DNA of 64,000 bases from Chitinophagaceae bacterium (GCA_947447265.1 CANFKC010000015.1:1-64000), one strand, 5' to 3'. Numbered from the stretch's first letter, positions 1 through 9,040 are shown. The notes: generated from the letters alone by a model not told the origin. Numbers and translations are program-made.

Positions 1-38
1 AAATCTGCACTAAATGGCTTGTAAAATTAACCACCTCC

Positions 39-100
39 CCCGAATGAACGCAGCTGAAGGAGCCGCGCTCATTCGGGTACTCCTCCTTCAAAAGGAGGAG
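39..100. repeat. Two nested inverted repeats in intergenic DNA
   Basis: The arm cccgaatga at 39-47 is matched by tcattcggg at 69-77, and ctcctcctt at 80-88 is matched by aaggaggag at 92-100 with a 3-nt loop. No gene covers this stretch, and no run of T follows either hairpin on either strand. It looks like an intergenic repeat or folded element rather than a terminator. The remainder of 1-253 holds nothing else I recognise. Confidence 0.5.
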
Positions 101-253
101 ACTGTGTAATTAGCGCAAGGTGTTATTTAAATGTCTAATTGGTATTAGTAGTCAATTGCAGCGCGATGAATAAAGAATAATTATTGGGCTGCCGGTGCTC
201 ACTAAATGACGCTTCACAGAGCTATCAATATTGGAGCCGTTGTGAATATGTCA

Positions 254-868
254 CTATCTGCCGCTTTTCCATTTTATAGGGCAACCAACTGATTTGGTAA
301 CCTCATTTGCGACAGGTTTGCCGGCAAGCAGGGCATCAACAGCGTCTTCCAGGTAATGGTTTTTCACCTTGGTTACATCGGCCCCATTATCATCTATTGC
401 ACCTGAATACCGGAGTACCCATTTGCCATTCGTTTTAAACACAACCAAGGCATGTGGGGTTTTAGCGGCATTAAAAGCCCTTGCAACCGACTGGCTTTCA
501 TCATAGAGATAAGGATACTTATAGCTGCCTTGCTTTGCTGCCAGTTTCATATTTTCATAGGAATCCATGGGTACTATGGTGGGGTCTGTGGCACTTATTG
601 CCAGCAATTGGATGCCAGCAGCAGTGTACTTTTTGCTGAACTGATTCAGCCTTTCCTGGTAGCGCTTGGCATATGGGCAATGGTTGCAGGTAAAAATAAT
701 GATGAAGCCCTTTGCAGACTTATAGTCTGCCAGGGAGACCATTTTGCCGTTTACATTTTTCAGGCTGAAATCAGCGACTTCATCGCCGATTTTGTAACCT
801 GTAGCTGGTGCAAAGGCTGTGGCATAAAAGGCAACAATGACCAGTATCAGGGAGTGTAGATATTTCAT
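254..868 (-). CDS. Secreted thioredoxin-like redoxin (AhpC/TSA-type)
   Basis: A 204-residue protein with an N-terminal hydrophobic signal segment (about residues 1-20), so it is probably exported to the periplasm. The redoxin fold starts near residue 25 (IGDEVADFSLKNVNGK). The active-site region FTCNHCPYAKRY carries a C-x-x-C motif placed as in small thioredoxin-like proteins related to AhpC/TSA peroxiredoxins. The usual Trp of the WCxxC motif is replaced by Thr. The end carries another Cys (SVGCPIKWK), which is typical of this group. The likely role is thiol-disulfide exchange or peroxide reduction. The substrate is not visible from sequence. It stands alone and is not in an obvious operon. 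Confidence 0.85.
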   Translation of the reverse strand: MKYLHSLILVIVAFYATAFAPATGYKIGDEVADFSLKNVNGKMVSLADYKSAKGFIIIFTCNHCPYAKRYQERLNQFSKKYTAAGIQLLAISATDPTIVPMDSYENMKLAAKQGSYKYPYLYDESQSVARAFNAAKTPHALVVFKTNGKWVLRYSGAIDDNGADVTKVKNHYLEDAVDALLAGKPVANEVTKSVGCPIKWKSGR

Positions 869-1003
869 GGGATCTTTAATTTGTAATGCAGTTATTTGTT
901 AGCTAAGTCGGCAGTCCCTAAGTGGCAATATCATTGGAGTATGGGTTTACTAATAACATTTCGCCCTTACAGGGCTTTGTCAACAACGGTATCCGTATCA
1001 CAG

Positions 1004-1207
1004 GGCTGCACCCTGTGCTGCTATATTACGGTCCTTCAGACCTTCAAAATCCTTAACTCAATGACTCGCTATCGCAAGGCTGCACTCTATGCTGGCATAT
1101 TACAGTCCTTCAGACCTAAAAAATCCTTAAGTCAAAGACAATTCTTCGCATTGCAGCACCGGCGCTGCAATGTTATTATACTTCAGACATTCAAAATCCT
1201 TAGGTCA
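1004..1207. repeat. Three degenerate 55-57-bp tandem repeats, period about 75 bp
   Basis: Copies lie at 1004-1060, 1078-1134 and 1153-1207. Each begins with a GC-rich imperfect palindrome (ggctgcaccctgtgctgc in copy 1, gcagcaccggcgctgc in copy 3), runs through tattac or ttatac, then cttcagac, and ends aaatccttar-tca. The starts are 74 and 75 bp apart. Copy 3 runs into the stop codon of the VOC gene at 1205-1207. A partial related segment (cgcccttacagggctt) lies at 962-977. This resembles a REP-like palindromic intergenic family. The rest of 869-1003 holds nothing recognised. Confidence 0.65.
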
Positions 1208-1567
1208 GTGGAAAGCACCAAAATGCCATAATATACCAGAAGGGTCGTGCAAAAAGCATTCCTTGCCCCAATCATAGTTTTGAATCGGGGTGAGCCTTGC
1301 GCCCGGGTATTTTGCCGGCAGGTTTAATGCGGAGAGCTCCTTCCAGTACCTGTCCACGTCATCGACCTCTACGAACACCATGGTATTGTCTATCCAGTCT
1401 TTCACGTCAGCATCTTGCAGGTAAAAACCAATGGTATCCGCCTTAAAAAAAGACATATTGGGTGCAATAACAAACTCCTGAAAACCAAGGTCCTGATAAA
1501 AATGCCTGGACAAGTTATAGTTTTTGGCACCAATGAATGGCCTTATCGATTTTGTCTTATGCTCCAT
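1205..1567 (-). CDS. VOC family protein (glyoxalase/bleomycin-resistance fold)
   Basis: A 120-residue single-domain protein with the beta-alpha-beta-beta-beta layout of the vicinal oxygen chelate superfamily. It opens with an IRPFIGAKNYNLSRHFYQDLGF strand-helix and closes with ECFLHDPSGILWHFG, where the D-P-(S/D)-G turn is typical of VOC C-termini. Substrate and metal use cannot be inferred. The stop codon is formed by the last bases of the third copy of the 57-bp repeat downstream, so the repeat abuts the gene without disrupting it. Confidence 0.8.
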   Translation of the reverse strand: MEHKTKSIRPFIGAKNYNLSRHFYQDLGFQEFVIAPNMSFFKADTIGFYLQDADVKDWIDNTMVFVEVDDVDRYWKELSALNLPAKYPGARLTPIQNYDWGKECFLHDPSGILWHFGAFH

Positions 1568-1582
1568 GAAATGGCTTTACCG

Positions 1583-3280
1583 CTATTCTGCAAGATAAGA
1601 TTTTATGTACGTCCTACCCTCTTCGTCCGTTAGCCTGATGAAGTACTGACCATAACCCAACGATGCTACATCAATAGCGCCATTGCCGGTATGCAAGTCA
1701 ACTTCCTTTTGCAATATGCCCCTGATATTTATTATAGCTGCATGAACGATAGTAATGCCTTGTTCCATTTCAAAATGCAGCATGCCTTTTGTTGGGTTAG
1801 GGAACAACTTCATTTTGCTGTTCTGCGCAATATTCATAATTCCTGATGGTGCATTACCCACTACAAACTGGCCCATCATGCCCTCATCTTCGTGCAAGGC
1901 GATGTGGCAATGGAACATATAAGGGTGCAGCGAATCAGCATAGTCCGCAAAACGTGCAATGAATTGGACATTCTGGTGGCTTGGCACAAAAATCACATCT
2001 TTCCACCCCTGCTGGTATGCCGGGGCTGGTGCTCCGTTCACGCTCAACACATAAAACTCGACGTCATGAATATGAAAAGGATGGCCAAAAGCGCCGCTAT
2101 TGGTAATAGACCAGATTTCAGTATTATCAAGTGGCACATGATAGTCGATGTAGCCAATATTAAATAGACGGTGATTCAGTATAAAGGCATTCGGTCCTAA
2201 AATTCCCGGCAGGCCCGTGCTGTCACTAATGGAAATATTCCGTGTTAATGCAGCGGTTGATGCCGCCGGGAAGACGTTGGCACCCAAGCTATGTGGCACA
2301 GTCGTAACACCAGTACCCGTTGCAGCACCAATAACCAAATGCAGAATATTGAAGTCGCGATGACCGAGGTAGTTTGCGAATGGGCCACCCGTAAAGTTTT
2401 CACCACCAGCTACCCCACCCGTTGGCAATGTAGAGTTGTAAGCCATCATATTAACAGTTGTACCAGACTGGCCCGTGCAGTTAACCAATATTTCGTACCG
2501 CTCACCGGCATGAATTAAAAGCCTGGTCAATGCAACTGAAGTATCGAGTAAGCCGCCATCGGTAGTTATTACATAAAAGGTACGGTTGTCGCTAAAGCCG
2601 ATATTATACGAGCGCTCAATTGCTGCATCGAGTATCCGGAAACGCAATACCTGCGCCGGCACACTATACTGTGCACGGAGCACGCCATTGGTAAGCATAC
2701 TATCGCCATAAGGCGCAATTACAAATTGGTTTGAAGCATCAAAACGCCTGTCGGTTAACGCAAGTGGAATATCGTCAACACCATACTTGCGGGGTAAAGG
2801 CAGCGCACTTTCCGCAGAATCGCGCACAATAATAAATCCACCAAAGCCCATATTCATCTGCTCCTCAGCCTTCATATCGAGGTGCGGATGATACCAAAAG
2901 GTTGCGGCATTGTTATCTACTTTCCAGTAAGGGTGCCAGCTGGTGTAAGGTGGAATTGTCTGGTGCGGACCACCGTCCATTATTGCCGGAAGGTGCATAC
3001 CGTGCCAGTGTACAGTAGTAGTATCAGCGGTCTGGTTATCTACGTTGATATGAACAATATCACCTTTGTTCCAGATGAGTGTCGGCCCCCAGAAGTCGCT
3101 GTTAAATGAACCGGCAATGGTTGGTGTACCCGGCATTATGTTCAGGAAAGTATCTCGCGCTGTAAGATTAAAGGTTGTGCCCGAGAGCGTGTCGGGTATG
3201 CGAAGGGTGTTATACTGGGCGGAGGCTGTTAGCGCACCAAAGCAAAGTAACGCGCTTAAAGTTCGTAGTTTGGACATCAT
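1583..3280 (-). CDS. Multicopper oxidase with T9SS type A sorting tail
   Basis: A laccase/CueO-like multicopper oxidase of about 565 residues. All four copper-binding blocks are visible: HWHG (about 91-94), WYHPH (129-133), HPFHIHD (400-406) and HCHIALHEDEGMM (457-469). The last holds the Cys-His pair linking type 1 and type 3 coppers and an axial Met candidate. The mature part is followed by a C-terminal sorting domain (about 490-565, opening KLFPNPTKG), so the enzyme is probably exported through the T9SS and attached or released at the surface. The open frame extends upstream to 3361, but that part would start inside the hairpin terminator of the neighbouring OmpA gene. The Met codons at 3278-3280 or 3275-3277 directly precede a good signal peptide (SKLRTLSALLCFGALTASA), so I chose that start. 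Confidence 0.93.
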   Translation of the reverse strand: MMSKLRTLSALLCFGALTASAQYNTLRIPDTLSGTTFNLTARDTFLNIMPGTPTIAGSFNSDFWGPTLIWNKGDIVHINVDNQTADTTTVHWHGMHLPAIMDGGPHQTIPPYTSWHPYWKVDNNAATFWYHPHLDMKAEEQMNMGFGGFIIVRDSAESALPLPRKYGVDDIPLALTDRRFDASNQFVIAPYGDSMLTNGVLRAQYSVPAQVLRFRILDAAIERSYNIGFSDNRTFYVITTDGGLLDTSVALTRLLIHAGERYEILVNCTGQSGTTVNMMAYNSTLPTGGVAGGENFTGGPFANYLGHRDFNILHLVIGAATGTGVTTVPHSLGANVFPAASTAALTRNISISDSTGLPGILGPNAFILNHRLFNIGYIDYHVPLDNTEIWSITNSGAFGHPFHIHDVEFYVLSVNGAPAPAYQQGWKDVIFVPSHQNVQFIARFADYADSLHPYMFHCHIALHEDEGMMGQFVVGNAPSGIMNIAQNSKMKLFPNPTKGMLHFEMEQGITIVHAAIINIRGILQKEVDLHTGNGAIDVASLGYGQYFIRLTDEEGRTYIKSYLAE

Positions 3281-3332
3281 CAGGCAGAGCGATTTTTTAT
3301 TTAGACGACTGAATTGCCGTATTCCTTCTTTT

Positions 3333-3372
3333 ACTAAAAAAGAAAATGACCGGTAGAACACCGGTCATTTTC
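3333..3372 (-). terminator. Rho-independent terminator of the OmpA gene
   Basis: Inverted repeat gaaaatgaccgg (3342-3353) and ccggtcattttc (3361-3372) with a 7-nt loop, followed on the minus strand by a run of six T (3336-3341). It lies 22 nt past the stop codon of the OmpA/TSP3 gene and ahead of the multicopper oxidase. Confidence 0.85.
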
Positions 3373-3393
3373 AAATACACTCAATATATCAAC

Positions 3394-5175
3394 TTATTTA
3401 CCTTTAACATGAATTGTTGCGCGGCGGTTTTGTGCCCTTCCTTCCGGTGTAGCGTTATCAGCTATCGGATCCATAGGACCGTGACCAACAACTTTCAGCC
3501 TCTTGGTTGAAACGCCTTTGCCTTGCAGGTACTTCCTTACTGCTTCAGCCCTCTTCACAGAAAGAACTTTGTTGTAAACTTCAGAACCGCTGTTATCGGT
3601 ATAACCGTCAATAACCACAGTTACTGATTTGTCTTCTGCAAGTTCCTTTACCGCTTCTTCCAATACAGGATAAGACGCCTCAGCGATAATGTTCTTGTTC
3701 ACATCAAATAATATCGGGGTAGTGATATCAATGTGTGTAGCAACTGGTGGCGGAGGAGGAGGAACAGGGCAACCATGATTGCTTTCAGGGCCTATTTCGT
3801 TAGGGCACTGGTCTTCGTTATCAGGTATACCATCACCATCTGTATCAGGGCAGCCATGATATTTAGCAAGACCTTTAACATCAGGGCAATTGTCATCTTT
3901 ATCTGCAACGCCGTCGCCATCTTTATCAGGGCAACCTAAAAGTGCCTTAATACCAGGAACAGCAGGACAAGCATCTTCCCTATCAGGAACGCCATCGCCA
4001 TCACCATCAGGACAACCATGGTACTGGAAAGGACCAGCCTGCCTTGGGCAAGAATCTTCATAATCAGCAATACCGTCATGATCGAAATCCGGGCAACCGA
4101 ATAATTCGCCAGGGCCAGCAATGGTAGGACATTTGTCCTTAACATCCGGAGTGCCATCATGGTCGGTATCTTTCAGCTTACCGATAAAGAAGCGTACACC
4201 AACGTTAAGACCAAGAGACTGGTTCTTGCTGTCAGATACTGACCTCAATACAGAACTGTAATCGCCCACCTTGTTAGTAAGCATATTGGTATTACCTTCT
4301 GTGTTCTTAACCGGCTGATACATGTAGTACAAACCAAAGTTCAGCGCTACATTGTTAGACAGAAACACATTAGCAGAAGGCTGGAAGAAATAACCAATGG
4401 TACCTTTTGAATAGTTGTAGTCAGCACTGTTGGTTGTTGGCGCTACACCAAGGCCAACGTTATAACCTGCACTGCGCATAGTTTGAAACGTAGCTGCAGA
4501 TGTACTACCATTAAGATAGTTAACGTTATTTGCGTTAGTATGGTTTGGCGTATTGTCGTAGCTATAAGTAGTTACACCGCCAGAAGTTGTTTTAGTGTAA
4601 ATAGCTTCGTAGTTAAACTGTGCATCCGTAGTATAGTTGTTCTTATACTGCAGGTTGTACATAATGCCAAGGTCGGCAGTAATGCCCCATGTTTTGTTAA
4701 TGCGCTTTTTGAATTTTAAGACAACAGGGATATTAACATTGGTAATCTTTAATTTTTCAGTTACCTGGCCAGTTGAAGTGATCAGCTGCCTGAAAACGTG
4801 CCCCTGGAAATCTGATGACTGAAACTCAGTGTGGTACTTATCCAAGGTCATATTTCCTTGTTGCATAAAATAGGCAATGCCCGATCCCAGACCGAAATGG
4901 CGTTTTTTGCCAAAGAAGAATCCCAGTTGAGCATCGAAGCCATAGGACATTCCTTTTTCAAATTTCAACGTCCCCAGGTCGTTATTTACCGGATTTAGAA
5001 AAGCGCTGTTCGCATCGCTTCTTGTTATACTTTGCATTAAGGCACCGCCGGTTGCATTTACATCAATCACCAATCTGTAGAGGAGACTGTCTGCATACTT
5101 GTTTGCCACGGTTTTTTGAGCAAAAGCTGAAAAACCAACCGTTGAACCAATAAACAATAGTAATAATTTTTTCAT
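3394..5175 (-). CDS. OmpA-family outer membrane protein with thrombospondin type 3 repeats
   Basis: A 593-residue protein with a signal peptide (1-19, ending AFAQ). An outer-membrane beta-barrel-like region covers about 30-332 (alternating aromatic strands, ending VGVRFFIG). Next come five calcium-binding TSP3 repeats of form DxDxDGxxDxxDxCP (about 336-470), a poly-Pro linker, and a C-terminal OmpA peptidoglycan-binding domain (about 490-593, with GYTDNSGSEVYNKVLSVKRA and NRRATI). This architecture is very common in Bacteroidota, where it links outer membrane and peptidoglycan. It probably acts as an envelope-stabilising porin-like protein. A TAnnTTTG box precedes it, and a strong terminator follows. 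Confidence 0.93.
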   Translation of the reverse strand: MKKLLLLFIGSTVGFSAFAQKTVANKYADSLLYRLVIDVNATGGALMQSITRSDANSAFLNPVNNDLGTLKFEKGMSYGFDAQLGFFFGKKRHFGLGSGIAYFMQQGNMTLDKYHTEFQSSDFQGHVFRQLITSTGQVTEKLKITNVNIPVVLKFKKRINKTWGITADLGIMYNLQYKNNYTTDAQFNYEAIYTKTTSGGVTTYSYDNTPNHTNANNVNYLNGSTSAATFQTMRSAGYNVGLGVAPTTNSADYNYSKGTIGYFFQPSANVFLSNNVALNFGLYYMYQPVKNTEGNTNMLTNKVGDYSSVLRSVSDSKNQSLGLNVGVRFFIGKLKDTDHDGTPDVKDKCPTIAGPGELFGCPDFDHDGIADYEDSCPRQAGPFQYHGCPDGDGDGVPDREDACPAVPGIKALLGCPDKDGDGVADKDDNCPDVKGLAKYHGCPDTDGDGIPDNEDQCPNEIGPESNHGCPVPPPPPPVATHIDITTPILFDVNKNIIAEASYPVLEEAVKELAEDKSVTVVIDGYTDNSGSEVYNKVLSVKRAEAVRKYLQGKGVSTKRLKVVGHGPMDPIADNATPEGRAQNRRATIHVKGK

Positions 5176-5192
5176 ATATTTGTTTTACGGTG

Positions 5193-5200
5193 CAAAAGTA
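5193..5200 (-). promoter_or_regulatory. -7 promoter box (TACTTTTG) of the OmpA gene
   Basis: On the minus strand the box TACTTTTG fits the Bacteroidota -7 consensus TAnnTTTG. It lies 17 nt upstream of the ATG. No good -33 TTTG is visible. Confidence 0.55.
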
Positions 5201-5309
5201 ATAAACATTTCTACATCTTGTATATCATGTCGAATTAATTTTACAAAATGAAGTGAATAAGTGAAATATAAACAGCGACAATTACAATGTTTATAAAATG
5301 AACTGTATA

Positions 5310-6392
5310 CTATAAAAAGATAAAGCCAACATCAGCCATTTCGCCAAAAGCCTGGCGAATACGCTCAGGGTGCGTATCGGAAAGAATAACCTGCCCGAAT
5401 TCAGCGCCACAAATAATGCGCAGTAACGATTCCATTCTTGACTGGTCAAGTTTTTCAAAAATATCGTCAAGTAACAAGATAGGCAAATGCCCCAATGCTT
5501 TACTCAGGTATGCATACTGCGCCAATTTCATGGCAAAAAGGAAACTCTTCTTTTGCCCCTGTGATCCGAATTGCTTCAGCACCATGCCGCTAATAAAAAA
5601 AGCCCAATCGTCTTTGTGGGTGCCCCTCAGCGTCCGCTGTAAACGCAGGTCGTGCTCCAGGGTATCATGAAGCCAAATTTGCAACGGTTTGCTTTCCAGG
5701 TCGCTGTCGTAAGTAACCTGCACCAACTCTTTACCGCCAGATAGCTGGTGATAGAAATCATTCAGCAAGGGTAAAAAACTATCCAGGAAAATTTTGCGTT
5801 TGCCGTGTATATAGGTGCCGCAATCCGATAGCTGTGCGTTATAATAGTCCAGCTCGGCATAAACGGGATTGGGCTTAAAAGCCTGCATCTTAAGCCATGC
5901 ATTGCGTTGTAACAAAATGCGCTGGTAAACCATCAGTTTTTCCAGGTAGGTTGCATCAATCTGGCTTAAGATACTATCCACCCATCGGCGGCGTGGTTCA
6001 CTGCCGCCGTTTATTAATTCAGTATCGTCTGGCGCAATCATCACCGCAGAAAAACGACCAATATGATCAGTGAATTTTTCATAAGCGACATCGTTACGAA
6101 AAACTTCCTTTTTAGCTGCCTTCCATTTGCAGCTGATTACTTCATCAGTGCCATCATTTTCGAATTTGCCCGTTATCCTGAAACCATCAGTGCCCATCTG
6201 CACACTATGTTGCTGGTAAGCGCTCAGGTAACTTTTGGTGTAACAAAGGTAATAAACAGCATCCAGCAAATTCGTTTTTCCACTTCCGTTTGCACCGGTT
6301 ATGCAGGTAACGGGCGCACCAAATTCGTACACAGAAGATGTATAGTTACGAAACTGGATAAGTGAAAGTTTTTTGATTTTTGTTTGCTGCAA
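5310..6392 (-). CDS. recF: DNA replication and repair protein RecF
   Basis: RecF is an SMC-like ATPase that loads RecA with RecO and RecR at gapped DNA. Visible here are the N-terminal IKKLSLIQFRNY, Walker A GANGSGKT (about 33-40), the ABC signature-like GSQGQKKSFLFAMKLA, and Walker B ILLLDDIFEKLD near the C-terminus. The open frame reaches an ATG at 6471-6473, but the extra 27 residues do not resemble RecF, and a good promoter (-33 TTG, -7 TACTTTTG) lies inside that extension. A TTG codon at 6390-6392 gives a typical N-terminus (MQQTKIKKLSL) and a length of about 360, as usual for the family. The start is therefore an inference. The predicted leader is only about a dozen nucleotides. Confidence 0.95.
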   Translation of the reverse strand: MQQTKIKKLSLIQFRNYTSSVYEFGAPVTCITGANGSGKTNLLDAVYYLCYTKSYLSAYQQHSVQMGTDGFRITGKFENDGTDEVISCKWKAAKKEVFRNDVAYEKFTDHIGRFSAVMIAPDDTELINGGSEPRRRWVDSILSQIDATYLEKLMVYQRILLQRNAWLKMQAFKPNPVYAELDYYNAQLSDCGTYIHGKRKIFLDSFLPLLNDFYHQLSGGKELVQVTYDSDLESKPLQIWLHDTLEHDLRLQRTLRGTHKDDWAFFISGMVLKQFGSQGQKKSFLFAMKLAQYAYLSKALGHLPILLLDDIFEKLDQSRMESLLRIICGAEFGQVILSDTHPERIRQAFGEMADVGFIFL

Positions 6393-6411
6393 TGCAAAAT
6401 GAATAAGGCTG

Positions 6412-6440
6412 CAAAAGTACAAACTTTGCCACCGAAACAA
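6412..6440 (-). promoter_or_regulatory. Predicted recF promoter (-33 TTG, -7 TACTTTTG)
   Basis: On the minus strand TTG (6438-6440) is followed after 18 nt by TACTTTTG (6412-6419), matching the Bacteroidota pattern TTTG-N19-21-TAnnTTTG closely. It supports a recF start downstream of 6405. Confidence 0.6.
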
Positions 6441-6566
6441 GCTGTAATTTGGTAACTTGGTATTAAAAGACATTTTTCACAAAGCGCTCACCGACAATTA
6501 CCCCCTACTTACCGACCGTTACAATTTTCTCGCCTAATTACCGTTCAGCAGGTTTTTTCAGGCGTG

Positions 6567-6574
6567 TACATTTG
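6567..6574 (+). promoter_or_regulatory. -7 promoter box (TACATTTG) of the LiaF-like gene
   Basis: TACATTTG fits TAnnTTTG and lies 18 nt before the ATG at 6593. A LytTR-like half-site ACCGTTCAG (6540-6548) sits just upstream, near where a -33 element would be. A second ACCGTT lies at 6515-6520. Confidence 0.5.
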
Positions 6575-6592
6575 TATCATAATAAATAGGCT

Positions 6593-7363
6593 ATGCGCAG
6601 ACAATACAGAGTGCGGGACTGGAATGACCCAAATTGGGAAGCAAAAGTGAAAGAACACATGCAAAGAAGGAATAAGAACCGTTCGTTTGCGGGCATTGCC
6701 GTAGCAATAATCGGGATATTGTGGATGTTCAGTATAGCCTTCAAATTCAATTTTGAATGGGATACCCATTGGCCCTATGTATTAATCATCATCGGTATTT
6801 TAATTGGGATAAAAAACAATTTCAGGAATGCAGCCTGGTGGATCCTGATTTTGATTGGTGGCGTATACCTCGTGGAAGATCTGCCTGGGTTTTATAACTA
6901 CAGCGACTACGTTGTTCCGGGTGCGCTGGTTATAGGTGGTATTGGACTGGCAATTACAAAGCGAAACCATAAGAATGATTGTGCGCCGGGTTTTAAGGTT
7001 GATAACTCGACATCAACAGAAAACAACCTGAACCTTGATGTAACTTTTGGTGGCCGCAAAGAGATGATCACCTCCAAAGAGTTTAAAGGCGGTAATATCT
7101 CTGTGACATTCGGCGGCTGCGAATTAAATTTTATGCAAGCCGATATTGTTGATTCCCCTGCAATATTAGACTTAAAAGTATCGTTCGGCGGTGTTGAAAT
7201 CATTGTTCCCTCACACTGGCATATCCAGAACGAGATCAACCCTTCTTTCGGCAATGTTGAAGATGAAAGAAATATACAGACCGCTTCATCTGTGGAAAAC
7301 AAAAAGGTTTTGATTCTACGGGGTAACTGCTCTTTCGGAAATGTAGAGATCAAGTCTTATTAG
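6593..7363 (+). CDS. LiaF-like membrane protein (LiaI/LiaF transmembrane plus C-terminal LiaF domain)
   Basis: A 256-residue protein. After a charged N-terminus of about 28 residues come three or four closely spaced membrane segments (about 29-47, 57-73, 80-97, 101-120), the DUF5668/LiaI-LiaF-like region. A soluble beta-rich C-terminal domain follows (about 140-256) with repeated FGG and SFGxVE turns, as in the cell-wall-active antibiotic response domain of LiaF. In Firmicutes LiaF restrains the LiaS kinase. Here the gene lies 0.6 kb before a LytS/LytTR two-component pair in the same direction, so an envelope-stress role is plausible (inference). A hairpin terminator follows, so it is not strictly co-transcribed with that pair. 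Confidence 0.8.
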   Translation: MRRQYRVRDWNDPNWEAKVKEHMQRRNKNRSFAGIAVAIIGILWMFSIAFKFNFEWDTHWPYVLIIIGILIGIKNNFRNAAWWILILIGGVYLVEDLPGFYNYSDYVVPGALVIGGIGLAITKRNHKNDCAPGFKVDNSTSTENNLNLDVTFGGRKEMITSKEFKGGNISVTFGGCELNFMQADIVDSPAILDLKVSFGGVEIIVPSHWHIQNEINPSFGNVEDERNIQTASSVENKKVLILRGNCSFGNVEIKSY

Positions 7364-7448
7364 TTGATAGTAAATCGTACAAAGTAGTTAGTAGCTCTTA
7401 AATAAATATTTGTCAGTGCTATCACTTATAAGTGTAGTTAACAATATA

Positions 7449-7490
7449 AACTATCCGGCAACCTTAAATATGTTGCCGGATAGTTGGTTT
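7449..7490 (+). terminator. Terminator hairpin after the LiaF-like gene
   Basis: A perfect 14-bp stem, aactatccggcaac (7449-7462) and gttgccggatagtt (7472-7485), is followed by ggtttt. The stem is strong and the T-run is short. It separates the LiaF-like gene from the DUF4288 gene. Confidence 0.7.
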
Positions 7491-7526
7491 TAAAATTCAG
7501 ACTTTCCACCACTCAATATATATAAC

Positions 7527-7823
7527 ATGAAGTCATTTACCGCTCAAATCATTTACCGGATAGAATGCGAAGGACTACCGACTGACCAATATGAGGAGCA
7601 ATGGCGCCTTGTGTATGCAGACGATGAGATAAACGCGCTAGGCGAAGCAAAAAAAGCCGGAATGGGCGAAGAAGCTACATTTATTGACAGGCATGGTCGC
7701 ACTATTTGCTGGCGTATGCTGGCTGTAAAAGATCTGCGGCCAATAGAACTGACCAATGGAGGCTTGCTTTTTTCGATGGTTCGCGAACCCGAAATGGTTG
7801 CGGCTCCCCTTTGGATGGCCTAA
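7527..7823 (+). CDS. DUF4288 domain protein
   Basis: A 98-residue soluble protein resembling the DUF4288 family: N-terminal strand FTAQIIYRIEC, then EEQWRLVYADDEINALGEAKKAGMGEE, then the second strand pair CWRMLAVKDLRPI. The family has no known biochemical function. It lies between the LiaF-like gene and the LytS kinase, each separated by about 160 nt, all on the plus strand. Confidence 0.65.
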   Translation: MKSFTAQIIYRIECEGLPTDQYEEQWRLVYADDEINALGEAKKAGMGEEATFIDRHGRTICWRMLAVKDLRPIELTNGGLLFSMVREPEMVAAPLWMA

Positions 7824-7984
7824 GCAATTAATAATCAACAGTTAATATTCAGAGTCAACGCCAATGCGGCGGGGCTGGTTTAAAAACTTTGCAACTTAAC
7901 AGCAACAAGCACTTTACAGAGTTATACTTCGCTGCATCGCTCAGCATATCCTTTCTTATTATTTAGCATTACCTTACATACAGT

Positions 7985-9040
7985 TTGAGGCTCATCAATA
8001 AAAATATTCACTGGATCGTTTTGCTACTCGCATTTGCGGGCCTGGCCATACACTTGTATATACTGCATGGTATTTTTGGATTTATGTGGGGCATCGCATT
8101 ATCCGATTCCATTTGCAGCATGGCCTTGATGAGCCTTTCGTTATGGATTGCAATACTGCTTATAAGAACCTATCCTACCAAGGTTACCCTATTTACTTAT
8201 TCTGTTTTTATTGCACTGGTACTTGGGATCTTAACCGTATATATTGAATGGCATACACTCAAATGGTGGGTAAGGCAAGAAAATAACCCGAATTATGTTG
8301 GCTGGGCCTACTACCTGGGCTGGCTGGAAAGCACCTTGCACATCCGCTTTTTGATTACCTGGATATTTTACAGCTGGATTGCGACCAATGCAGCGTTGCG
8401 CAAAAACATTACGGAACTGGACGCAAGGTTTCAGCACCAGACCGACGCTGCCATTTTGCTGCGCGATGCAGAACTTTTCAAGCTAAGGCAACAACTGCAG
8501 CCGCATTTCTTATACAATAGCCTGAATTCTATCAGCGCACTAGTAATGATTTCTCCCGATCGTGCGCAGGAAATGATTGGTAAACTCTCTGATTTTTTGC
8601 GAAATTCAGTAAAAAGAGAGTCGGAAGATAAAATCACTATCAACGAAGAATTACTTTACATAGAATCCTACCTTGCCATAGAGTCAGTCAGGTTTGGAGA
8701 CAGGTTGCAGATTAAATTTGAAAAGCAATTCAACAACGATGCAACCATTCCCCCTTTCCTTTTTCAGCCCATACTTGAAAACGCAATCAAGTTCGGACTG
8801 TATAGCAAAACAGGCACTGTAGAAATTAAAATCAGCATCATTTCTGATGGGCCGATACTTGTACTTTCTATAACGAATCCGTTTGACCCAAATCTGCAAC
8901 CTCCGAGAGGAACCGGTTTCGGGTTAGCTGGAGTCGGACGCCGCCTTTACCTCCTATTTTCGCGGACAGATCTGCTGGAAACATCAAAAGACGAACAAAC
9001 TTTCACCACCACTTTAAAAATACCACAAACCAATGTATAA
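7985..9040 (+). CDS. LytS/YehU-type sensor histidine kinase
   Basis: A 351-residue membrane kinase with four predicted transmembrane segments (about 9-30, 40-60, 68-87, 119-136). A short coiled linker leads to the His_kinase (PF06580-type) domain, where LRQQLQPHFLYNSLNS places the phospho-accepting His at 174. The ATP-binding part has ILENAIKFG and the glycine box GTGFGLAGVGRRL. It starts at a TTG codon. No in-frame ATG lies between it and the second membrane segment. It overlaps the response regulator by 8 nt, which signals translational coupling. The input signal is unknown, and there is no extracytoplasmic domain beyond short loops. Confidence 0.9.
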   Translation: MRLINKNIHWIVLLLAFAGLAIHLYILHGIFGFMWGIALSDSICSMALMSLSLWIAILLIRTYPTKVTLFTYSVFIALVLGILTVYIEWHTLKWWVRQENNPNYVGWAYYLGWLESTLHIRFLITWIFYSWIATNAALRKNITELDARFQHQTDAAILLRDAELFKLRQQLQPHFLYNSLNSISALVMISPDRAQEMIGKLSDFLRNSVKRESEDKITINEELLYIESYLAIESVRFGDRLQIKFEKQFNNDATIPPFLFQPILENAIKFGLYSKTGTVEIKISIISDGPILVLSITNPFDPNLQPPRGTGFGLAGVGRRLYLLFSRTDLLETSKDEQTFTTTLKIPQTNV

